From Candidatus Brocadiaceae bacterium (GTDB lineage Bacteria; Planctomycetota; Brocadiia; SM23-32), in NCBI GenBank assembly GCA_003551305.1, contig PUMJ01000287.1:1-39631 (forward strand): a stretch of DNA of 39,631 nucleotides, read 5' to 3'. Positions 8,471 through 16,460 of this stretch are shown here, piece after piece. Each line of letters begins with the position of its first letter. Within the stretch, counting starts at the first letter, position 1. The translations under genes and the position numbers were made by a program. The notes beneath the pieces are model-generated. The model was not told where the DNA came from and did not search any database. It worked only from the letters and a program-made list of their open reading frames with translations.

Positions 8471-9022
8471 ATGACTGGTGAGAGCGACGTGCTGGACGCC
8501 CGGGGGGCCGCGCGGTATCTGAAGCTGAACGAGCAGACTGTGCGGCGCCTCGCGCGAGACAACCAGATTCCTGCCTTCAAGGTCGGGGGCACCTGGCGAT
8601 TCAAGCAGAGTTCGCTGGACCGTTGGGCCGAGGCTCAGCAATGCATGGGCGGCACCCCGGAGGTGCTCGTGGTTGACGACGACGAGCCCGTCAGGGATTT
8701 CGTCCGCCGCGTCCTGCAACGGGAGGACTACGAGGTGCGCACGGCCGCCGACGGCGCCGAGGCCCTCCGGCTCATCAACGAAAGGGTGCCCGACTGCGTG
8801 ATGCTCGACCTGCGGATGCCGGGCATGGGCGGGCCGGAGACCCTGAAGAAGATCCGCGAAGGGTGGGGCGATGTGCCCGTCGTGATCCTGACAGGCTATC
8901 CGGAGATCGCCCTCATGCACAGGGCACTCCAGTATGCGCCCATCACCCTGCTGGCCAAACCGGTGACCCGCGACCAGATCATCGAGGCCGTCGGCACGTT
9001 GCTGGGCGGGCCGACCGGCTGA
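8471..9022 (+). CDS. Excisionase/MerR-type HTH domain fused to a C-terminal response-regulator receiver domain
   Basis: 'DARGAARYLKLNEQTVRRLARDNQIPAFKVGGTWRFKQSSLDRW' (helix-turn-helix, excisionase type), then 'VLVVDDDEPVRDFVRRVL...VMLDLRMPGMGG...VVILTGY...LLAKPV' (receiver). Confidence 0.9.
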   Translation: MTGESDVLDARGAARYLKLNEQTVRRLARDNQIPAFKVGGTWRFKQSSLDRWAEAQQCMGGTPEVLVVDDDEPVRDFVRRVLQREDYEVRTAADGAEALRLINERVPDCVMLDLRMPGMGGPETLKKIREGWGDVPVVILTGYPEIALMHRALQYAPITLLAKPVTRDQIIEAVGTLLGGPTG

Positions 9023-9041
9023 GCCCCCCGGGGCCGCCGGT

Positions 9042-10448
9042 TCACTGCACCGCCGCGTGCTCGCGCAGGTGCCTGATGCGCTCTTCAAGCGCGTCGCGTA
9101 TGCGGCGGCCGTACTCGTAGAATTCCCTCATGGTGCTGTCGTTTTCTGCGTGCCGCCGCGGCATGCTCAGGCCGACCATCCCGCCCGCTATGCAGACCCA
9201 GGGACGGCACTGCTCGGCCTCCCAGGACGTGATGGCCGCTATGACATCCGGTCCCAGCAGACTGCGCGTGCGGCCGGCGTTCTCGGCGCGCGTTCGGTAG
9301 TCGGCATCGAACTGCTCATATTCCGGCATGCGCAGCTCCCCCCAGCGCAGCCAGTCGGCCCAGCGTCTGGCCGGTCGGATGGAGACGCGGTCGCCGCTCA
9401 TGTTCTCCACCTTCAGGGCGCAACCCACGCCGTCGCGGTGCAGCCAGCGCCGGGCCGAGGTGTAGTCGAACACTATCAGCTTTCGGGGCTCTTGCTCGCG
9501 CCAGGCCACGTTATAGAGCTGGCGCGGCCCACCGAAGAATGCAAAATCGGGCAGCTGGCGCACGACCCCGGCATCATCGGTCGCACTGAACTTCAGCTCC
9601 AGCACGCCGGCCAGGCTCTTGACAACGGCACGGTGCCACCCGCTGGCCGAACGTTCGAGGCGGTAGTTGCGGTAGCCGATGATGGCGGCCGTGCCGCTCA
9701 AGAGCACCAGCAGAAACATCCAGGCGACGCTTTCCCTCTGCGCCCCGGCGGCGAACAGAAGAGCAAGGGCCACCATGGCCGCCACGAGGATGCCGGCGCC
9801 GTAGCGTGCCAGGTTCCTCCAGAAGCGCTCCGGGGGCTGGATGATGTCCTCTTCATCGGCTTCCGGCTCCTCCTCGGCGGCGGCCGGTCTGAACTGCTTC
9901 TGGATCATCTCCTTGAGCCATTCCTGCTCCGAGCGCGGCAGGCCGGCGCCGAAATGCAGACACTTTCCGGCACCGACGACCACCAGCTCAGCAGACCCGT
10001 GGCCCCAGTCCCGGCAGAAGTAGCCACGCCGCACCAGGTCGGGCTTGCCGATGAGTATGTCGCGGCACTCCCCGGGCACCATCGTGCCGCTCCGCTTCCA
10101 CGGGAATGTATGGGTCACTTCGATGTGGTCCGGCGAGACCCTGACTGTGACGCGGTCCAGCAGGCCGACCAGAAGGACATAGACGCCTCCGGCCAGCAGC
10201 GCGACCGTGCCGAGGCTGCCCAGCAGGCTCGGCACCGCCAGCCCGGGGCCCCCCAGGACGCCCAATACCACGTAGAGCAACGCCAGACCGGCCAACAGCA
10301 ACAGTCCGGCATATGCCAACCGGCCCGGGTGCAGTCCGGCAGGAGGCACGGCCAGCGTTGTTGACTCCTGACGCGCGGAAACCTTCGTGCGGCGGCGCAG
10401 CGCATCGGACGGCTCGGCCTGCGTCTTCTCCGGCTGCTCGTCGGACAT
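9042..10448 (-). CDS. Polytopic membrane protein of unknown function
   Basis: 468 aa. Hydrophobic segments 'LAYAGLLLLAGLALLYVVLG', 'LLGSLGTVALLAGGVYVLLVGLL', 'YGAGILVAAMVALALLFAAG', 'MFLLVLLSGTAAIIGY', alternating with soluble regions. Confidence 0.75.
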   Translation of the reverse strand: MSDEQPEKTQAEPSDALRRRTKVSARQESTTLAVPPAGLHPGRLAYAGLLLLAGLALLYVVLGVLGGPGLAVPSLLGSLGTVALLAGGVYVLLVGLLDRVTVRVSPDHIEVTHTFPWKRSGTMVPGECRDILIGKPDLVRRGYFCRDWGHGSAELVVVGAGKCLHFGAGLPRSEQEWLKEMIQKQFRPAAAEEEPEADEEDIIQPPERFWRNLARYGAGILVAAMVALALLFAAGAQRESVAWMFLLVLLSGTAAIIGYRNYRLERSASGWHRAVVKSLAGVLELKFSATDDAGVVRQLPDFAFFGGPRQLYNVAWREQEPRKLIVFDYTSARRWLHRDGVGCALKVENMSGDRVSIRPARRWADWLRWGELRMPEYEQFDADYRTRAENAGRTRSLLGPDVIAAITSWEAEQCRPWVCIAGGMVGLSMPRRHAENDSTMREFYEYGRRIRDALEERIRHLREHAAVQ

Positions 10449-10552
10449 GGTGTGGTTAATCCCCCTGCGGAATCAAGGAGGGCATTTTAGGGTTTAGCCG
10501 CCCCAAAGTCCAAGGTCTCGGCAACGCAGCCGGTTCTCGTGCGGTGCGCCTC

Positions 10553-10582
10553 TTGTTCGCTACGGCGCCGCTGTGGTATGCT
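10553..10582 (+). promoter_or_regulatory. Possible promoter upstream of rhomboid gene
   Basis: TTGTTC-N18-TATGCT. Imperfect match. Confidence 0.35.
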
Positions 10583-10639
10583 TGACCTCTGGTCGGCGTC
10601 CGCTGCCAGACTTCGGCTCTCGACCGATGGAAGGCGCCT

Positions 10640-11323
10640 GTGCTGCCGTTGCGCGACAGAAACCCCTCGGGTTCCACCCCGCTGATGATGTACGCCATCA
10701 TCACCGCGAACGTCGTGGTGTTCATCATCCAGCTGAGGCTGCCCCACGATGCTCTGATGCAGGTGGCCATGACTTACGGGCTGGTGCCTGCTCAGGTCAG
10801 TCGCGCCCTGCGGGGCGAAGCGGACCTGCTGAGGGCGGCGGTAATTCCGGCTTTCACGAGCATGTTTCTGCACGGCGGGTGGTTCCATCTGCTGGCCAAC
10901 ATGTGGTTTTTACGGATATTCGGGGACAACGTGGAGGACCGACTCGGGCACGTCGGCTTCGTTCTGTTCTACCTGGTCTGCGGGCTGGGGGCTGCGGGGC
11001 TTCACCTGGTGCTGAGCCCCGCCAGCGAAATTCCAATGGTCGGGGCCAGCGGGGCCATAGCCGGCGTGCTCGGGGCCTATGCCGTGCTGTGGCCCGGGGC
11101 GCGCGTGGTAACGCTTATCCCCTTCTTCTTCCTGCCCTACCTTGTCGAGCTGCCGGCCTTTGTGGTGCTGTTCATGTGGTTTCTTCTTCAATTCCTGCAG
11201 GGCGTGGCGACGCTCGGTGTGGAAGTTGCCCACGGGGGCGTGGCATACTGGGCGCACGTCGGAGGCTTTGTGGTCGGCGTGCTGCTGGTTGTGCTCTGGC
11301 CGACGGGACCCTCCGAGGGATAA
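10640..11323 (+). CDS. Rhomboid-family intramembrane serine protease
   Basis: 'TSMFLHGGWFHLLANMWFLRIFGDNVED', catalytic 'GASGAIAGVLGAY', later 'AHVGGFVVG'. Confidence 0.95.
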   Translation: MLPLRDRNPSGSTPLMMYAIITANVVVFIIQLRLPHDALMQVAMTYGLVPAQVSRALRGEADLLRAAVIPAFTSMFLHGGWFHLLANMWFLRIFGDNVEDRLGHVGFVLFYLVCGLGAAGLHLVLSPASEIPMVGASGAIAGVLGAYAVLWPGARVVTLIPFFFLPYLVELPAFVVLFMWFLLQFLQGVATLGVEVAHGGVAYWAHVGGFVVGVLLVVLWPTGPSEG

Positions 11324-11366
11324 CGCTGTCAGCCCCTCGTTTTCCTGATTTTCCGGAGCGGCCCTC

Positions 11367-12971
11367 TTGCCGCGGGATGGCGACAATTTCGTCCGCAGCG
11401 CCGGTGTGGTCGCCGCGCTGACCATGCTGAGCCGGGCGCTGGGCCTGGTGCGGGACGTGGCATGTGCGGCCTTCTTTGGGGCCGGCATCGTGTGGGACGC
11501 TTTCAGTTTCGCCTTTCGGGTACCCAATCTTTTCCGGCGTCTCTTCGGAGAGGGCGCCCTCAGCGCGGCCTTCGTGCCGGTGCTGAGCGAGCGCCTGGAG
11601 CTGCAGACCCCGGAGGAGGCCAGACGGCTGACCCGTCGCGTGGCAGGCGTCCTCAGCGTCGTGCTGACAGTGGCGGTGGTGCTGGGGGAAGTGCTGGTGA
11701 TCGGGCTGCTGCTGGTTCTGGAACTCGACCCGCTCTGGCAGCTCACGCTGGTGCTGACAGCCCTGCTGCTGCCCTATACGATCCTGATCTGCCTGACGGC
11801 GTTCGGCGGGGCGACCCTGCACACGCTGAAGCACTTTGCTGCGCCGGCGCTGGCGCCGGTCGTGCTGAACGTGATCTGGATCCTGACCGTTGTGGCGGTC
11901 GCGCCGGCGCTGTTCGATGAGCCCCGAGAGCAGATTCTCGTCCTCGCCCTCGCCATACTGCTGGGCGGGCTGGTGCAGCTTGGGCTCCAACTAACTGTGC
12001 TGCGGCGCAGGGGGTTCAGCCTGCGGCCGCTTTTCGACGGAGAGCTGGACCAGGTGAAGCGCATAGCGCTCACGATGGCGCCCGTGGCCCTGGGCATGGC
12101 CGCTTACCAGTTGAACGTGGTGCTGGACGGGGTGATTGCCATCTCTCTGGCCGCCCCTGCCGAGGGTGGCGCCCTGCGGCTGGCGGGGCTGTCTCTACCC
12201 TACCCGCTCCAGGTAGGCGCCAACAGCGTCCTTTACTACGCGAACCGGGTGATGCAGGCGCCGCTGGGCATCTTCGGGATGGCGCTGGCGACGGCGGCCT
12301 TCCCCACGCTCAGCCGCCAGGCTGCGCGGCAGGACTGGGCGGCCTTCTCCCGTTCGGTGGTGCGCGGGCTGCGGTTGGTTATCTTCATCGGCCTGCCGGC
12401 CGGGGCGGGCATGATCCTCGTACGTCAGCCTCTGGTGGCCCTGCTTTTCGAGAGGGGCGCCTTCACCCCCGGCATGACGGCACGCACCGCCACGGCCCTG
12501 TTGTGCTATTCTGTGGGCATCTGGGCTTACTGCGCGCTCCATATACTGACGCGAGCCTTCTACAGCCTGAAGCGGCCGGGTGTGCCGGCGGCCGTCGCCG
12601 GGGGCATGGTGCTGCTGAACCTGGGGGCCAATCTGGCGCTGGTCTGGCCGCTGGCCGAAGCGGGCCTGGCGCTCTCCACGGCGCTCTGCGCGGTGCTGCA
12701 GGTGGTGTTATTGGGGCTGCTCCTGCGGCGGGAGGTGCCGCTGTCGGGGCTGGGCCGGCTGCTGCGCACCCTGGCCCTGACGACACTGGCCACGGGCGTG
12801 ATGGCGGCGGCGACACTGGGCGCGCTGGAGCTTGTGGCGGGCCGCACCGCCGCAGTTCGGCTGGCGGCCGGCGTGACGGCGGGGACGGCCGTCTTCACGG
12901 GGGCGGCGGTCGTCCTGCGCATGGAGGAATTCCAGAGCATTCTGCGCGCCGGCCGTGGCCGCCGCGCCTGA
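11367..12971 (+). CDS. murJ: Lipid II flippase MurJ/MviN
   Basis: 'MLSRALGLVRDVACAAFFGAG...DAFSFAFRVPNLFRRLFGEGALSAAFVPVLSERLE', polytopic, 'RAFYSLKRPGVPA'. Confidence 0.93.
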   Translation: MPRDGDNFVRSAGVVAALTMLSRALGLVRDVACAAFFGAGIVWDAFSFAFRVPNLFRRLFGEGALSAAFVPVLSERLELQTPEEARRLTRRVAGVLSVVLTVAVVLGEVLVIGLLLVLELDPLWQLTLVLTALLLPYTILICLTAFGGATLHTLKHFAAPALAPVVLNVIWILTVVAVAPALFDEPREQILVLALAILLGGLVQLGLQLTVLRRRGFSLRPLFDGELDQVKRIALTMAPVALGMAAYQLNVVLDGVIAISLAAPAEGGALRLAGLSLPYPLQVGANSVLYYANRVMQAPLGIFGMALATAAFPTLSRQAARQDWAAFSRSVVRGLRLVIFIGLPAGAGMILVRQPLVALLFERGAFTPGMTARTATALLCYSVGIWAYCALHILTRAFYSLKRPGVPAAVAGGMVLLNLGANLALVWPLAEAGLALSTALCAVLQVVLLGLLLRREVPLSGLGRLLRTLALTTLATGVMAAATLGALELVAGRTAAVRLAAGVTAGTAVFTGAAVVLRMEEFQSILRAGRGRRA

Positions 12972-12980
12972 GCTGGCCGC

Positions 12981-13178
12981 TCAGCTCTCCTCGGCTGCCG
13001 AGGCGTCCGGCCGGATGGCAACGATGGCATGGCACATGATGAGCGTCTCGGCGCCGCCGCGCTCCAGGACGATGTAACGGTCGGTGACCTCGTTGAGCAC
13101 GCCTTTGACGGTCTTATCGTTCACCGTCAACACACTTACCGGGCGGCCGAACCACTCTACCTTCACTGTGCTTGCCAC
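12981..13178 (-). CDS. Hfq/Sm-like small RNA-binding protein (divergent)
   Basis: 65 aa. 'VSVLTVNDKTVKGVLNEVTDRYIVLERGGAETLIMCHAIVAIRP' aligns by eye with the Hfq Sm1/Sm2 pattern (VxIxLxNGxxLxGxIxxFDxFxVxL...LVYKHAISTIxP). Confidence 0.7.
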   Translation of the reverse strand: MASTVKVEWFGRPVSVLTVNDKTVKGVLNEVTDRYIVLERGGAETLIMCHAIVAIRPDASAAEES

Positions 13179-13274
13179 GGCTAAGGGACTCCTGTTCGGA
13201 CGGGGTGAGGGGCCAGGCCGGCGCTCAAACGGGCAATTGAGCCGTTCCGGAGCGGCCGGCGCCGGTGGCGGACG

Positions 13275-14018
13275 TTATTCCCGGAAGCCTTCCAGTATCT
13301 CTCCGATGCTGCGGACGCCCTCGGGCATGACGAGTATCTCGACCCGTCGGTTCTCATCGACCGGCGCTGTGGGCTCCTCGGGCTCAAGGCGCGGCCGGTT
13401 CGGTCCGAAGCCGGTGATGTAGACGCGCTCGGGGTTGACTCCTTGCTCGACCAGGTATCCCATGACCGAGTGGGCGCGCATCGCCGCGAGGTGGTAATTG
13501 TCATCGAACGGCGCCGTAACGATCGGGACGCCGTCTGTGTGTCCGTCCACCCTTACGGTCACGTCCGGTCGTGAGAGCAGGTACTCGACGACCTCGTCCA
13601 GAGTGCTCTTCGCCTGGTCGGTCAGGTCGGTGCGTCCCAGACCGAACAGAATATCGTTTTCGACGACGATAAAGTTGCCCTCCTGGCGGCTTTCCACCTC
13701 CACGCCGGAGAGGCCCTGCACGAGCCTCTGCAGTTCGCGGCGCTGCCGTTCCAGGCGTGCCTGTTCATCCCGCAGCCGGGCCACGACGTCGGCCTGCTGG
13801 CGGCCTTCCTGCCGGGCGTCGGTCACCTCCTGGCGCAGGGTCTGGTTTTGGGCCTCAAGCTCGGCGACGTCCCCGAGCAGGGTCTCCCGCTCCGACTCGC
13901 ACATACGCAACTGCTGTTGCAGGTTCTCGTTCTGCTGCCGGAGGTCTCTCAGCTCGGCGCATCCGGTCAGCCCCAGAAAAGCAACGGCCAGCACAAACGG
14001 CACAATCCGGTTTCGCAT
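13275..14018 (-). CDS. OmpA-family lipoprotein with coiled-coil (MotB/Pal-like)
   Basis: Lipobox 'LAVAFLGLTGCAEL', long Gln/Glu coiled coil, OmpA domain 'VRVDGHTDGVPIVTAPFDDNYHLAAMRAHSVMGYLVEQGVNPERVYITGFGPNRP...NRRVEILVMP'. Start at MRNRIV (14018). Confidence 0.9.
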   Translation of the reverse strand: MRNRIVPFVLAVAFLGLTGCAELRDLRQQNENLQQQLRMCESERETLLGDVAELEAQNQTLRQEVTDARQEGRQQADVVARLRDEQARLERQRRELQRLVQGLSGVEVESRQEGNFIVVENDILFGLGRTDLTDQAKSTLDEVVEYLLSRPDVTVRVDGHTDGVPIVTAPFDDNYHLAAMRAHSVMGYLVEQGVNPERVYITGFGPNRPRLEPEEPTAPVDENRRVEILVMPEGVRSIGEILEGFRE

Positions 14019-14152
14019 CAGGGCGCACTCCTTACGCGACGCATCTGGTTCCTGTATTCCGTCCGTCGAGAAACACATAATCTCCTTGCTGCCTACCGGA
14101 TGTCTCCGGTGACGTTAAGACCCTCAATTCCGCGTCCGTGGGGGATCCGAAC

Positions 14153-15175
14153 TCAGAGCAGCCAGCTCAGCAGGCCGGCCGTGTAGCCGGGGTCATAGGC
14201 GTTCTCGACCAGGCAGATGCCGCCGACCGCAAGAGCCACCAGCGTGATGACAAGGAGCACAACCCATCCGGCACCCACGCTTTGGGCCCGGCCGCCGGCC
14301 AGCGGGGCGGCGGTGGGCACGGCGAACTCATCACCGAAGTCCTCAGCTTCTTCATCCAGGCCCAGGCCTTCTTCCAGTTCGGACGGCTCGAAGGTGGGCT
14401 CCTCCATGGTCGTTATGTCGGCCGTGATCTCTTCGTCGCCCAGGTCCGCTCCGGCGCCGGCCGGCTCCTCCTCCTCCTCGATATCCATGATCTCGCTGAG
14501 CAGGTCTTCCTCGGGCACCTCCTCCTCGGAAGGCTCCAGGATGTCGGTGATGAGTTCTTCGTCTTCCTCGATCTCGGCGGGTGCGACGAGTTCTTCTTCC
14601 TCTTCCCCCTCCAGTTGGAAATCTTCCTCGAGCGTGTCGGAGAAGTCGAAGATCTCGCTCTCTTCTTCGGCGCCGGCTTCCCGGACGGCCTCCAGGTCGA
14701 GTTCGGTCTCGAGCGTGGACTCGCTGGCGCTGGACTCCTCGCTGAGCGGTCGCTCCACTTCACCCTCTTCTTCGGTTCCGACCGGCTCGAGTTCGAACTC
14801 GAACTCATCATCGTCTTCCAGCACCTCGGTTTCCCGTTCGGCCCCGGCCGGCACTTCTTCCAGCAGGTCGGTCTCGCGCTCGGTCTCTCCCTCTTCTTCT
14901 TCGAGCAGTTCCGTCTCGGGCTCTTTGTCCTCGGCTCTGTCGCCGTCGCCCAAAACATCAGTGGGGCGCTTTTCCTCTTCGTCGGCCATCACGGTAGGAC
15001 GCTTCTCGATTGAGCCCTTCAGGTCGGAGACCTCGGCGTGGCGGAACTTGGTCTCACCCGAGACGATGTGCTCTTTGAGGTGGCCCTCGCGGATCAGGTC
15101 ATTCAACTGGCCACGGTTTATCTGCAGTTCGTGGAGGACCTGCTCGTAACTGAGGTATTCGTCTTCTTTCGCCAT
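14153..15175 (-). CDS. N-terminal HTH-like domain, very acidic low-complexity linker, C-terminal transmembrane segment
   Basis: Start MAKEDEYLSYEQVLHELQINRGQLNDLIREGHLKEHI... at 15175. Long E/D-rich centre. TM 'GWVVLLVITLVALAVGGICLV'. Confidence 0.85.
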   Translation of the reverse strand: MAKEDEYLSYEQVLHELQINRGQLNDLIREGHLKEHIVSGETKFRHAEVSDLKGSIEKRPTVMADEEEKRPTDVLGDGDRAEDKEPETELLEEEEGETERETDLLEEVPAGAERETEVLEDDDEFEFELEPVGTEEEGEVERPLSEESSASESTLETELDLEAVREAGAEEESEIFDFSDTLEEDFQLEGEEEEELVAPAEIEEDEELITDILEPSEEEVPEEDLLSEIMDIEEEEEPAGAGADLGDEEITADITTMEEPTFEPSELEEGLGLDEEAEDFGDEFAVPTAAPLAGGRAQSVGAGWVVLLVITLVALAVGGICLVENAYDPGYTAGLLSWLL

Positions 15176-15241
15176 CTTTCCCGCTCCTGCACAAAGAGTA
15201 ACCTCATCCGGGAGTCCCCGACACCTCCCTGACGCGTACAT

Positions 15242-15269
15242 ATTATAGCGAGCAAACCCCGGTTTTCAA
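15242..15269 (-). promoter_or_regulatory. Putative sigma70-type promoter for the acidic HTH-TM gene
   Basis: Minus strand TTGAAA-N16-TATAAT, about 67 bp upstream of the start at 15175. Confidence 0.6.
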
Positions 15270-15274
15270 ACAGT

Positions 15275-15667
15275 TTAGCCATTCTCCTGGGTGTAAACTT
15301 CCTCGGGGTCGAAAAACCGCTTTTCGCAGACTTTCAAATCTCCGTCCGCCGCGTCGTAACGGCGGTAGTAACACGTGAAATAGCCGGCATGGCAGGCGGC
15401 GACCTTCTGCTCGACGAAAAACAGCAGCGAGTTCTCGGCACAGTCCACGCGCACTTCTTTGACCTGCTGGGTATGACCGCTGGACTCGCCCTTGAGCATG
15501 ACCCGGCCCCGCGAACGCCTGAACACGTGGACCTGCCCGGTCGCCAGCGTCCTTTGGAGCGCCACTTCGTCCATGTAGCACAGCGTCAGCGGCTGCCCCT
15601 CAACCGAGGCAATGATGGCCGGTATAAGGCCATCCTTGAAGTTGAGTCTCCGGATGAGGGCGTCCAT
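15275..15667 (-). CDS. hisI: Phosphoribosyl-AMP cyclohydrolase-like protein (HisI family)
   Basis: 'GLIPAIIASVEGQPLTLCYMDEVALQRTLATGQVHVFRRSRGRVMLKGESSGHTQQVKEVRVDCAENSLLFFVEQKVAACHAGYFTCYYRR'. Start at MDALIRR (15667). Confidence 0.85.
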   Translation of the reverse strand: MDALIRRLNFKDGLIPAIIASVEGQPLTLCYMDEVALQRTLATGQVHVFRRSRGRVMLKGESSGHTQQVKEVRVDCAENSLLFFVEQKVAACHAGYFTCYYRRYDAADGDLKVCEKRFFDPEEVYTQENG

Positions 15668-15762
15668 CGCATCTCCTTTCACCGTTCTGTGCAATGCGCC
15701 CCTATCGTATGGAGTCGGCGGCGCAGTGTCAACGGCAGGGCGGGCAGAGCACGCACCGTCAC

Positions 15763-15791
15763 TTGCGAAGCGCCCGGCTGTGCCCTATATT
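15763..15791 (+). promoter_or_regulatory. Putative promoter of the HNH-LWPF-Mla operon
   Basis: TTGCGA-N17-TATATT, 40 bp upstream of the ATG at 15831. Confidence 0.5.
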
Positions 15792-15830
15792 TCCAGTTGG
15801 CAAACAGGCTGCCATCCGCAGGGGTTCAAC

Positions 15831-16460
15831 ATGTCCGGCGCAGCGTTACAGTCGAGTGTCCTGGTGCTGAACAGATCATTTGTCCCCGTTCATCTGGTCA
15901 CGGCGCGCCGCGCTTTCGGCATGCTGTTTAAGGCCATCGCGGAGGTCGTCTTTATCGAGGACGGGCGGCTGGGGCTTTACGATCTCCACTCCTGGCAGGA
16001 GATCAGCGCGTTCAAGAGGCAGAACGGGCTGGCCGAGAAAAACGCGGAATGGGTCAGCACGGTCAGTTACGACATACAGGTGCCCCGCATCATACGGCTG
16101 CTGTTTTACAACCGCTTTCCGGACCGCCGGGTCAGCCTGAACAGGAGGAACCTGTTCGCCCGGGACGAGAACCGGTGCCAGTACTGCGGCAGCAGGTTCC
16201 CGAGCACGGAGTTGAGCGTGGACCACGTCGTGCCTCTCTCTCTGGGCGGAGAGACCACCTGGGGGAACGTGGTGTGCGCCTGCACCGAGTGCAACAAGCG
16301 GAAAGGCGGCCGCACGCCGCGACAGGCCGGTATGGCGCTGATAAAGCCCCCCTTCGAGCCCCGTGTCAATCCCATGATCCGGCTAAAGGTGCGCCGGCAG
16401 AAATACTACTCCTGGCGCCAGTTCCTCGACGAAGCTTACTGGTCCGTCACTCTCACATGA
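15831..16460 (+). CDS. HNH endonuclease family protein
   Basis: 'NLFARDENRCQYCGSRFPSTELSVDHVVPLSLGGETTWGNVVCACTECNKRKGGRTPRQAGM'. Start at MSGAALQSSVLVLNRSF. Confidence 0.92.
   Translation: MSGAALQSSVLVLNRSFVPVHLVTARRAFGMLFKAIAEVVFIEDGRLGLYDLHSWQEISAFKRQNGLAEKNAEWVSTVSYDIQVPRIIRLLFYNRFPDRRVSLNRRNLFARDENRCQYCGSRFPSTELSVDHVVPLSLGGETTWGNVVCACTECNKRKGGRTPRQAGMALIKPPFEPRVNPMIRLKVRRQKYYSWRQFLDEAYWSVTLT

Noticed and set aside
14217-15149. Ser-rich 310-aa plus-strand ORF
   Set aside because: Ser runs are the reverse complement of the Glu/Asp codons of the acidic protein on the minus strand.
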